In this document: positions 1-6,649 of the stretch, in pieces
Layout: the number at the start of each line of letters is the position of its first letter
How positions within the stretch are numbered: the stretch's first letter is position 1
NCBI GenBank assembly: GCA_903919625.1
Contig: CAIXIZ010000466.1
Span: 1 to 7,283 of the forward strand
Reading direction: 5' to 3'
Source: an uncultured Verrucomicrobiota bacterium
Lineage (GTDB): Bacteria; Verrucomicrobiota; Verrucomicrobiia; Opitutales; Opitutaceae
DNA: 7,283 bases
Made by a program: the position numbers and the translations under genes
The notes under the pieces: model-generated
Seen by the model: only the letters and a program-made list of their open reading frames with translations
Database searches by the model: none
Told to the model about the DNA's origin: nothing

Positions 1-1
1 G

Positions 2-2071
2 GCCCGAACCCGGGGGTTGCTGCTGGTGCGGCGGGGCGAGCTGCTGGCCGAGGCGACCCGGGGAAAAAAACTGGCCGCCATCTGCGGTTCACACGGCAAA
101 ACCACCACCACGGCGCTGCTCATCACCGCGTTGCGGGCCGCTGATTTTCCCGCTGGCTGGATCCTCGGCGGGCTGTTCACCGATGACACGGTGTCGCCGG
201 CGCAGGCCGGATCCAACGACTGGGTGGTCGCCGAAATTGACGAAAGCGACGGCACCATCGACCGGTTTGCCCCCGAGCTGACCGTGGCCGTGAATCTCGA
301 CTGGGATCATCCGGACCAATATCACCGGCCCGCTGACCTGGCAGCGACGTTTGCCGCGCTCTTCGGGAGGACCCACGGGGCGGTGCTGGTCAGTGACGCC
401 TGCGCGTTGTCGGCCCGGGTCGCGCCCAGGGCGGCGACCTTCGGCCGCAGCGGAAATTTTTCCGCCGGGATCCGGCATGAGGTCGGCGGACGCATGACCC
501 TGCAGCTGGGGGGAAGTTTTTCCCTCCGGGGTGCGACCGTGGCCCTGCAGGGTGACTTCAACGCGGCCAATGCCACGGCCGCGCTCGCCGCCGCCCAGCT
601 CATGGGGGCGCATCTCACGGAGCGGGCGCTCGCGGACTTTGCCGGCGTGCGCCGCCGGCAAAGTGTCCTGCGCGCCGGCGGTGCGCTCACGGTCATTGAG
701 GATTACGCGCATCACCCGGCGGAAATCCGGGCGCTGCTGGGCAGCCTGCGGCAGCGGGCGTCCGTTCCGGCGGCCGGGTTCCCGCCGGCCCGGCTGGTCG
801 TCGTGTTTCAACCGCATCGGTTTACCCGCACGGCGCAGTTCAGGGCGGAATTTGCCGCGGCGCTTGCGCTGGGGGATGCCATCTTTCTGCTCGATGTCTA
901 TGGCGCGGGTGAGGTGGCGCTGGCCGGCGGGACGACGGCGGATCTTTATGCCGAACTGCAACGGGCCGCCCCGGCTTTGGCGGTGACCTATCTGCCGGGC
1001 GATGCCGACGGCCTGCTCCGGGCGCTGGCGAAGGCGCGCAAACCCGGCGATCTCGTCGCCTTTGTCGGGGCGGGTGACATTGATCAGATGGCGCGGCGCT
1101 GGCTCGACCGGGTCGCGGCGGAAGAGAAAACATCCGCGGAGTGGGATGCCCATGCCGCGGCCTTCGGGGCGCTGGTTTCAGCGGGGACAATTTTGCGCCG
1201 GGAAGAACCGCTGGCCCGCAAAACGACCCTGGGGGTAGGAGGGGCGGCCCGGATCTACACCGAACCCGCGGGAGAAGAAGACCTGGCCGTGCTCCTGCGT
1301 GGCGCGCAGACCCGCCGCGTGCCGGTCGCGGTGCTGGGGCGGGGATCAAATCTCATTGTGCCGGACGAGGGGGTGGACGCACTGGTGGTCAGCCTTCGGC
1401 AGCCGGCCTGGGAACAGTTTGAGCTGCGGCCGGACGGACGGGTCTGGGTGGGCGCCGGACTGCGGTTGAAGCAATTGTGCGGTCTGGCCACGAAAGCGGG
1501 CCTCGCCGGTTTTGAGTTTCTGGAAGGGATTCCGGGCAATGTGGGCGGCGCCCTGCGGATGAACGCGGGCGCGATGGGCGGCTGGATGTTCAATGTGGTG
1601 GAAGCCGTGCGCCTGATGAGGCCGGACGGCACGGTAGGCGTGCTGCGGCGGGATGAACTGCAGGTGGATTACCGGCATTGCGCGGAACTGCAGGGGGTCA
1701 TCGCGTTGGGCGCCCTGCTGCGGCCGGCCGCGCCAGGCGGGGCGGCGGACATTGCCCGCCAACTGGAGGCTTTCCGCGACCAACGGCAGAAGACCCAGCC
1801 GCGCGAACCCAGCGCCGGGTGTGTGTTCAGGAACCCGCCCGGTGATTTTGCCGGGCGTCTGATTGAGGCGAGCCAGCTCAAGGGCGAACGGGTGGGAGGG
1901 GCGATGGTCTCGCCGACGCATGCCAACTTCATCGTCAACCAGGGCGGGGCGACTGCCGCCGAAGTGATCGCGCTGGTGCGCCGGATCCGTGCCCGGGTGG
2001 AGCAGGCGCAGGGTGTCCGGCTCGAGCCGGAGGTGCTGCTCTATGGGAAAAAATGGGAGGATGTGCTGTGA
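2..2071 (+). CDS. murC/murB: MurC-MurB fusion: UDP-MurNAc:L-alanine ligase joined to UDP-MurNAc dehydrogenase (5' partial)
   Basis: A bifunctional cytoplasmic enzyme of peptidoglycan precursor synthesis. The MurC half ligates L-Ala to UDP-MurNAc using ATP. The MurB half reduces UDP-GlcNAc-enolpyruvate to UDP-MurNAc with FAD and NADPH. The reading frame is open to the left edge, and roughly 100 residues (the MurC N-terminal Rossmann domain) lie outside the window, so the TTG at 17 is not a credible start. MurC motifs: ATP loop GSHGKTTT (86-109), EIDESD (233-250), NLDWDH (293-310), DYAHHP (701-718) and FQPHRFTR (806-829). The ligase domain ends near GAGDIDQMARRW, about 1070-1105. After a linker of about 25 residues, MurB starts near 1170. 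MurB motifs: IPGNVGGALRMNAG (1529-1570), YR of DYRHC (1670-1675), SAGCVFRNP (1811-1837), SPTHANFI (1910-1933) and LEPEV with the catalytic Glu (2021-2035). The lack of an extra C-terminal insertion and the SPTHANFI motif suggest type II MurB. In SAGCVF a Cys sits where E. coli MurB has its catalytic Ser. The assignment of both halves is firm. Confidence 0.95.
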   Translation, partial: ARTRGLLLVRRGELLAEATRGKKLAAICGSHGKTTTTALLITALRAADFPAGWILGGLFTDDTVSPAQAGSNDWVVAEIDESDGTIDRFAPELTVAVNLDWDHPDQYHRPADLAATFAALFGRTHGAVLVSDACALSARVAPRAATFGRSGNFSAGIRHEVGGRMTLQLGGSFSLRGATVALQGDFNAANATAALAAAQLMGAHLTERALADFAGVRRRQSVLRAGGALTVIEDYAHHPAEIRALLGSLRQRASVPAAGFPPARLVVVFQPHRFTRTAQFRAEFAAALALGDAIFLLDVYGAGEVALAGGTTADLYAELQRAAPALAVTYLPGDADGLLRALAKARKPGDLVAFVGAGDIDQMARRWLDRVAAEEKTSAEWDAHAAAFGALVSAGTILRREEPLARKTTLGVGGAARIYTEPAGEEDLAVLLRGAQTRRVPVAVLGRGSNLIVPDEGVDALVVSLRQPAWEQFELRPDGRVWVGAGLRLKQLCGLATKAGLAGFEFLEGIPGNVGGALRMNAGAMGGWMFNVVEAVRLMRPDGTVGVLRRDELQVDYRHCAELQGVIALGALLRPAAPGGAADIARQLEAFRDQRQKTQPREPSAGCVFRNPPGDFAGRLIEASQLKGERVGGAMVSPTHANFIVNQGGATAAEVIALVRRIRARVEQAQGVRLEPEVLLYGKKWEDVL
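2055..2060 (+). promoter_or_regulatory. Shine-Dalgarno sequence for ddl
   Basis: GGGAGG lies inside the last codons of murB, 7 bases upstream of the GTG at 2068. This strong, well-spaced site decides the ddl start. An in-frame ATG at 2053 overlaps the site itself and has no comparable sequence in front of it. Confidence 0.75.
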
Positions 2072-3018
2072 GCCTGCCCTGGCCCGTCATCGCCGTGCTG
2101 TGCGGTGGCACCTCGGCCGAACGCGAGGTGTCTATCGGTTCCGGGCGGGCCTGTGCCCTGGCCCTGGCGCGGAGTTTCCCGACGCGGCTGTTTGAAATCG
2201 GGACGGACCGCCTGCCCCCCGGGCTCACTGCCGGGCAACACGTGGTGTTTTCGACTTTGCACGGCACGTTTGGCGAGGACGGCGGGATGCAGCGGCTGCT
2301 CGACGCGGCGGGGGTGGGCTATGCCGGCTGTGACGCCGCCAGCAGCGAGCTGACGATGGACACGGCGCGCACGAAGCAGGCGGTCGCCGCCCGCGGGGTC
2401 GGCGTGGCCAATGGGCTGGCGTTTGCCGCCACCCAAAAGCCCGCCGCCGCAGATCTCACCGCCCGGTTGGGCGAACAGCTCGTGATCAAGCCAAACAACG
2501 AGGGCAGCAGCGTGGGGCTGGCCCTGATTGCCAACCGCGGCGAGCTCGAGGCCAAGCTGGCGACCATCACTGCCGGAGAGTGGCTGGCGGAGGAGCGGGT
2601 GGTCGGACGTGAATTGTCGGTCGGGGTGGTGCACGGCCATGCGCTCGGGGTGGTGGAGATCCGCCCGCGCTCCGGAGTCTATGACTTTGTGAGCAAATAC
2701 ACGAAAGGGCTCACGGAATATTTTGCGCCGGCGCCGCTTGATGCCGCCACGACGCGGGCCGTGCAGGCTGCGGCCGAGACGGCCTTTGCCGCCTGCGGTT
2801 GTCGTGACTATGCCCGCGTGGACTTTATCCTGGCCTCTGAACAAAATGTGAACAACCCGCTTTATTTGCTGGAAATCAACACCCTTCCGGGCATGAAGGA
2901 GACCAGCCTGTTGCCAATGAGCGCGCGCGTTGCGGGGCTGGATTTTACAGCACTGGTCAGGGAGTTGGTCAGTTCGGCTGTGCAACGCCATCGCCCCATT
3001 GCCGTCGACCGAGCATGA
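2068..3018 (+). CDS. ddl: D-alanine--D-alanine ligase
   Basis: A cytoplasmic ATP-grasp enzyme that joins two D-Ala molecules to make the dipeptide later added by MurF. The protein has 316 residues from the GTG start, close to the usual 305-320. Numbering from that GTG: the N-terminal CGGTSAEREVSIGSG motif near residues 12-26, HGTFGEDG from His65, the ATP-binding Lys141 in VIKP, the serine loop EGSSVG (145-150), Tyr211 in SKYTKG, Arg250 and Asp252 in YARVDF, and the metal ligands Glu269 and Asn271 in LEINTLPGM. The Tyr in the active-site loop corresponds to Tyr216 of E. coli DdlB and favours D-Ala-D-Ala over D-Ala-D-lactate specificity. The start codon overlaps the murB stop (GTGA), which implies translational coupling, and GGGAGG precedes it. 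The in-frame ATG at 2053 would add only five residues and is less likely. All key catalytic residues are present. Confidence 0.95.
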   Translation: MSLPWPVIAVLCGGTSAEREVSIGSGRACALALARSFPTRLFEIGTDRLPPGLTAGQHVVFSTLHGTFGEDGGMQRLLDAAGVGYAGCDAASSELTMDTARTKQAVAARGVGVANGLAFAATQKPAAADLTARLGEQLVIKPNNEGSSVGLALIANRGELEAKLATITAGEWLAEERVVGRELSVGVVHGHALGVVEIRPRSGVYDFVSKYTKGLTEYFAPAPLDAATTRAVQAAAETAFAACGCRDYARVDFILASEQNVNNPLYLLEINTLPGMKETSLLPMSARVAGLDFTALVRELVSSAVQRHRPIAVDRA

Positions 3019-4040
3019 ATCCCCCCGCCATCAATCTTCCGCCGCCGCGTTCCTGGCGCGATCTTCCGCAGCCGGTGAAGCCCCGCGCCATGTCGCGTGA
3101 GGGCCGCCGGCGTCGCATCTTTGCCTTGGCCCGAACCGTGGGTCTCACGGGGGTGGTGCTCGCGGCCTGCTGGGGCGGGATGGAGATGTGGGCCACCTTG
3201 CAAACCAATCCCGGACGCCTGGTGGCACCGGCCGATGGCACGCCCGTGCGTGGCCTGGTGGTGCGCACCGATGGCACGTTGGACGAAACCTGGGTGCGGG
3301 AAACCCTCGCGCTGCCGCCGCAGGCCGCACTGCTGGCTTTGGATCTGGCCGCACTGCAACATCGGCTGCTGGGCAGCGGCCAGGTGGAGGTGGCCGAGCT
3401 GACGCGGCTGCTTCCCGACCGGCTGGGAGTGACCTTGCACGAGCGGGTGCCGGTGGGGCGCATCCTGGCGCAGTCCGGTGATTCCGCGCCACGCACCTGG
3501 CTGATGGCGCGTGATGGCACCGTGTTTGCCGGTGTGGGCCTGACTCCGGAGGCCCTGGAGCAGCTGCCCTATCTTGACGGGGTGCGGCTGAAGGCGGCCG
3601 GAACCGGTCTTGCGCCGATTGAGGGCGCGACCGCCGCCGCCGTGGCGGATCTGCTCGCCGCCGCCCGAACCGGCGTGCCGGCGTTGGCGCGGGGTTTTCG
3701 CGTGGTGTCGCTGGCCCAGTTCGCCACCAACGGGGTGATTGTCGTGAAATCGGCGGCCGTGCAGGAGATCATTTTTGACGCCCGGGAGAGTTTTCCCCGG
3801 CAGGTGGAACTGCTCGATCTGGCGCTGGCCAAGGTGGCGGAAGCACGTGGCCCCTTCGGACCGGCCGGGCCGATGGCGTCGGTCAATCTTGCCGTGGGTG
3901 GCAGCCATAATCAGGTGCCGGTCTCGCTCGGCCTCGCCGTCAACGGCGGCACTACCTCCGCCCGACGAACCCTGCCGGCGCCGACGGCGGCGGATGCTTA
4001 TTTTCCCTCCCCCGCAAACCTTGCCCAGCATGATCTCTAG
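3015..4040 (+). CDS. ftsQ: Cell division protein FtsQ/DivIB
   Basis: A bitopic inner-membrane divisome protein that links the cytoplasmic ring to septal wall synthesis, normally by recruiting FtsB and FtsL. The 341 residues read as follows. First comes a cytoplasmic tail rich in Pro and Arg (1-35, ending REGRRRR). One membrane segment follows at about 35-60, then a POTRA-like domain at about 78-150 (VRGLVV... LLPDRLGVTLHERVPVGRI). A beta domain with MARDGTVF near 164-171 and the FtsQ-type stretch FDARESFPRQVELLDLAL near 254-271 comes next, and the protein ends in a low-complexity tail rich in Ala and Pro. The ATG overlaps the ddl stop by 4 bases (ATGA) and has no clear Shine-Dalgarno sequence, so it is probably translated by coupling to ddl. 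Sequence conservation is weak, as is usual for FtsQ. The call rests on topology, the POTRA pattern and the position between ddl and ftsA. Confidence 0.88.
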   Translation: MNPPAINLPPPRSWRDLPQPVKPRAMSREGRRRRIFALARTVGLTGVVLAACWGGMEMWATLQTNPGRLVAPADGTPVRGLVVRTDGTLDETWVRETLALPPQAALLALDLAALQHRLLGSGQVEVAELTRLLPDRLGVTLHERVPVGRILAQSGDSAPRTWLMARDGTVFAGVGLTPEALEQLPYLDGVRLKAAGTGLAPIEGATAAAVADLLAAARTGVPALARGFRVVSLAQFATNGVIVVKSAAVQEIIFDARESFPRQVELLDLALAKVAEARGPFGPAGPMASVNLAVGGSHNQVPVSLGLAVNGGTTSARRTLPAPTAADAYFPSPANLAQHDL

Positions 4041-5241
4041 GACCAAATATATCGGTGCGGTCGAAATCGGCACCTCAAAAATCACGGTGTTGGTCGGCCA
4101 GTTCACCCGCGGGCACAGCGTGCACCTCATCGGCCTCGGGGAGAGTCCGTCGCAGGGGGTGATCAAAGGCACCATCGTCGATTTCAAGGCGGCCAGCGAC
4201 TGTGTGCACGCGGCGCTCGAACAGGCCGAGCGCAACGCCGGCGTGCGCATCGACGAGGTGTATCTGGCGCAGAGCGGCGGGCATCTGGAAGGCTTCCAAA
4301 ATGAGGCGGTCGTCAACGTCTCTTCGGCCGACAACATGGTCAGCGCGCTCGACATCGACAATGTTTGCCGCCTGGCCAAGGCCAAGCACCTGCCCGAAGG
4401 CCGGATGGTGGTGCATCACATCCGGCGGCCCTTTCGGCTCGACGGCCGCCTGGTGGCCGAGCCGGAACACCTGGCCGGCCGCCGGCTGGAGGCCGCCTAT
4501 TGGACCGTGCATGGGCAGGAAGCCCGGATCGCGGATCAGATCCATGTCATCCGCGGATTTAACGTGCCCGTGGCGGAGCTGATCATTTCCAGCCTGGCCT
4601 CAGGCGCGATGATGACCACGCCTGACGACCGGCAGAACGGGGCGGTGGTGATTGATCTGGGTGCCGGCACGACCGATTTTGCGCTCTACCGCGAGGGCTG
4701 TGCGCAACTGACCGGGGTGGTGCCGGTGGGCGGCGGTCACCTGACCAACGACCTTGCGCTCGGCCTGCGGGTCACCGAAGAGCAGGCGGAACGGCTGAAG
4801 TTGCGTTTTGGCCGCGGCACAGTCACGACCCGCGACCGATCGGACAAAGTCTGGCTCAATGGGGATTTTGCGGTCGGTGACCGGCAGTTCCCGCGCCATA
4901 CCATTGAGCAGATCACCGCCGCCCGGACGGCGGAAATCTTTGAGGTGGTCAAAAAGAGGCTGGGCGCGGCCTTTGCTCCTGACACGGCCACGGCCGGCGT
5001 GATTCTGACCGGAGGCGCCTCCAAGCTTGCCGGAATCGACGAGGCGGCGGCGAAAGTCTTCGGGGTGCCCGCCAGCCTCGGCGAGCCGCCTGCCTGGGTG
5101 AACGAGAACCTCCGGGGACCCGGCTTCAGCACGGTGCTCGGGCTGTTGCATTACGGGCTGACCGGACTCGTCTCCTCGGCGGGGGGCGGGCGCACCACTT
5201 CGTCCGGGTTCTTCAAAAAATTGTTCTCCCTCGGGAGCTGA
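4030..5241 (+). CDS. ftsA: Cell division protein FtsA (actin-like membrane tether for FtsZ)
   Basis: An actin-family ATPase that binds the FtsZ C-terminal peptide and anchors the Z-ring to the membrane. It has 403 residues from the ATG at 4030, slightly shorter than the roughly 420 of E. coli. Visible motifs are phosphate 1 GAVEIGTSK (9-17), a 1C subdomain over about 84-165, phosphate 2 DLGAGTTDFA (209-218) and the adenosine motif GVILTGGAS (323-331). The C-terminus ends in a short amphipathic stretch, GFFKKLFSLGS (393-403), after a flexible Gly/Ser/Thr linker. This is the expected membrane-targeting helix. The start overlaps the end of ftsQ by 11 bases and has no evident Shine-Dalgarno sequence. 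An in-frame ATG at 3994 would add 12 residues and has a G-rich stretch (GGCGGCGG) before it, but homologues normally begin just before the IGAVEIGTSK segment, so 4030 is preferred. The identity is firm; the start is less so. Confidence 0.94.
   Translation: MISRTKYIGAVEIGTSKITVLVGQFTRGHSVHLIGLGESPSQGVIKGTIVDFKAASDCVHAALEQAERNAGVRIDEVYLAQSGGHLEGFQNEAVVNVSSADNMVSALDIDNVCRLAKAKHLPEGRMVVHHIRRPFRLDGRLVAEPEHLAGRRLEAAYWTVHGQEARIADQIHVIRGFNVPVAELIISSLASGAMMTTPDDRQNGAVVIDLGAGTTDFALYREGCAQLTGVVPVGGGHLTNDLALGLRVTEEQAERLKLRFGRGTVTTRDRSDKVWLNGDFAVGDRQFPRHTIEQITAARTAEIFEVVKKRLGAAFAPDTATAGVILTGGASKLAGIDEAAAKVFGVPASLGEPPAWVNENLRGPGFSTVLGLLHYGLTGLVSSAGGGRTTSSGFFKKLFSLGS
5233..5237 (+). promoter_or_regulatory. 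Shine-Dalgarno sequence for ftsZ
   Basis: GGGAG lies in the last codons of ftsA, 7 bases before the ftsZ ATG at 5245. It gives ftsZ its own initiation signal, in contrast to ftsQ and ftsA, where none is clear. Confidence 0.7.
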
Positions 5242-5244
5242 GCC

Positions 5245-6519
5245 ATGCCACCCAAGATCCCCCCATCCGAGCTTTCGCTCGCCCACGAAATTCTCACCGA
5301 CCGCGCGATTGCCATCAAGGTGGTCGGGGTGGGTGGCGCCGGTTCGAACGTGGTCGACCGGCTCAAGATGGACAATCTTGACCGTCTCCAGCTTGCCGTG
5401 GTCAACACCGACCTCCAGGCGCTCTCCGCTTCCCCGGTGCAGGACAAGGTGCTGGTGGGGGCGTCCGTCACCCGAGGCCTGGGCGCGGGGGGTGACCCTG
5501 GCCTGGGCCGCGCGGCCGCCGAAGCCGACCGGGAAAAAATTGCCGCGGTGGTCAAGGACTGCGACCTCGTCTTTCTGGTCGCCGGCATGGGCGGTGGCAC
5601 GGGTGGAGGGGCCGCCCCCGTGGTGGCCGAGCTGGCGGCCGAAGCCGGCGCGCTGGTGGTCGCCTTTGTCACGCTTCCGTTCAGTTTCGAAGGAGGCCGC
5701 CGCGCCAAGCAGGCCGAGGAGGGGCTGCAGGCGCTCCGGTCCGTCTGTGCCGCGGTGATTCCTTTGCCCAATGATGTGTTGCTGCAGGAAGCCACCGAGG
5801 GGGAGACCGCGCTCGATTCGTTTGCGCGGGCCGACGAGTGGATCGGTCGTGGGGTGAAGTCGATCTGGGCGATGCTCTTTCGCACCGGGCTGATCAACCT
5901 CGACTTCGCCACCTTGCAGCAGGCCTTCCAGACCAAAGGGGGCAAAACGCTCTTTGGCCTGGGCAGCGGCGCCGGCGAAGATCCCGGGGCCGCCGCACTG
6001 GAAAACCTGAAACAATGCCCCCTGCTCACCACCCCTGAGTTTGCCCGCAAGGCCGACCGGCTGCTGGTCAACATCATCGGTGGTACCGACCTCACGCTGA
6101 CCCGCGTCAATGAGATCATGACGGCGGTGGCGGATCAGTTTGGCCGCGAGGCTCACCTCCTCATGGGCGCGGTGATTGATGAGCAGATGCAGGGCCGCGT
6201 GGACATTGTGGTCATTGGCACCAGCGATCTCGGCACGCGTGGGGGCGCCGCCCGTCGTCCCGTCCACCCCCCGCGGGCGCGACCGGTGGCAGCGGCCGGA
6301 CCGGACGCGGAGGGCTCAGTTTCACCAGCCCGCGCTGCCTCAGCCGGATCTTTCCGCCTGTCCGCGGCCGCCGCCGCGCGGGCGGCGCAGGAAGAATTTG
6401 CCTTTGGCGGCGAGACCGAGAGCCGCGGCTATTTCGACAAGACTGACCGCAATCTCTTCGAGGGCCAGGACCTCGATGTCCCCACCTATTTCCGCAAGGG
6501 CATCAAAATTGTGCTGTAA
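5245..6519 (+). CDS. ftsZ: Cell division protein FtsZ (tubulin-like GTPase, divergent catalytic motifs)
   Basis: A tubulin-family GTPase that polymerises into the cytokinetic ring. It has 424 residues. Motifs in order: an N-terminal extension of about 22 residues, GVGGAGSN (28-35), NTDLQAL (54-60), GLGAGGDP (78-85), the tubulin signature GMGGGTGGGAAP (114-125), TLPFSFEGGRR, LPNDVLL, the T7 loop NLDFATLQ (218-225), GAGEDPGAA and the C-terminal core ending near VVIGT (322-326). A variable linker rich in Ala, Arg and Pro follows (about 327-408), then the conserved C-terminal peptide DLDVPTYFRKGIKIVL (409-424), which is expected to bind FtsA. Two departures stand out. The second T7 aspartate (E. 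coli Asp212) is Thr223, although Asn218 and Asp220 are kept. The second Thr of the signature is Gly121. The gene starts 3 bases after the ftsA stop with a good Shine-Dalgarno sequence. Its overall integrity argues for a working gene. The family assignment is certain, but its GTPase behaviour is open. Confidence 0.97.
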   Translation: MPPKIPPSELSLAHEILTDRAIAIKVVGVGGAGSNVVDRLKMDNLDRLQLAVVNTDLQALSASPVQDKVLVGASVTRGLGAGGDPGLGRAAAEADREKIAAVVKDCDLVFLVAGMGGGTGGGAAPVVAELAAEAGALVVAFVTLPFSFEGGRRAKQAEEGLQALRSVCAAVIPLPNDVLLQEATEGETALDSFARADEWIGRGVKSIWAMLFRTGLINLDFATLQQAFQTKGGKTLFGLGSGAGEDPGAAALENLKQCPLLTTPEFARKADRLLVNIIGGTDLTLTRVNEIMTAVADQFGREAHLLMGAVIDEQMQGRVDIVVIGTSDLGTRGGAARRPVHPPRARPVAAAGPDAEGSVSPARAASAGSFRLSAAAAARAAQEEFAFGGETESRGYFDKTDRNLFEGQDLDVPTYFRKGIKIVL

Positions 6520-6649
6520 GTCCGGTGGGGATGGGGCCGGTGCCACAGTCCGTGCCAGGTTTTCTTCCTCAGCGGCGGGCAACGGAATGGCCGGGTTGAC
6601 CTTTGCGCGCTTGCCGCCGGCGCGCCAGATGTTTCATGCTGGTCGGCCC
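6520..6649 (+). other. Intergenic gap between ftsZ and purD
   Basis: This 130-base stretch is the only sizeable gap in the window. I see no convincing rho-independent terminator and no promoter with both -35 and -10 elements. It opens with a G-rich tract (6524-6540). The purD frame stays open upstream through in-frame ATGs at 6629 and 6587, so part of the gap could be coding if purD starts earlier. Confidence 0.6.

Noticed and set aside
17..19. TTG at 17 as the true start of the first gene
   Set aside because: The frame is open upstream to the window edge, and MurC needs about 100 further residues before its ATP loop.
89..1153. A 354-codon minus-strand open frame opposite murC
   Set aside because: It is rich in Arg, Pro and Gly without domain signatures and lies fully opposite well-conserved MurC motifs.
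2053..2067. ATG at 2053 as the ddl start
   Set aside because: The strong GGGAGG overlaps and follows this ATG and is correctly spaced for the GTG at 2068, which also gives the usual Ddl N-terminus.
2862..4385. A 507-codon open frame on the minus strand across ddl, ftsQ and ftsA
   Set aside because: It is a compositional shadow of the coding strand, has no family motif and spans three real genes.
4600..6267. A 555-codon open frame on the minus strand across ftsA and ftsZ
   Set aside because: It is antisense to two certain genes and its product is a low-complexity run of Arg, Gly and His with no recognisable motif. Long antisense frames are expected in GC-rich coding DNA with biased third positions.
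6514..6548. Possible hairpin terminator after ftsZ
   Set aside because: Only two short 4-base arms (CTGT/ACAG and CCGG/CCGG) pair, separated by a 4-by-4 mismatch, and no T-run follows directly.
6596..6624. TTGACC as a -35 promoter box for purD
   Set aside because: At the normal 17-base spacing the sequence is GGCGCG, which is nothing like a -10 element.
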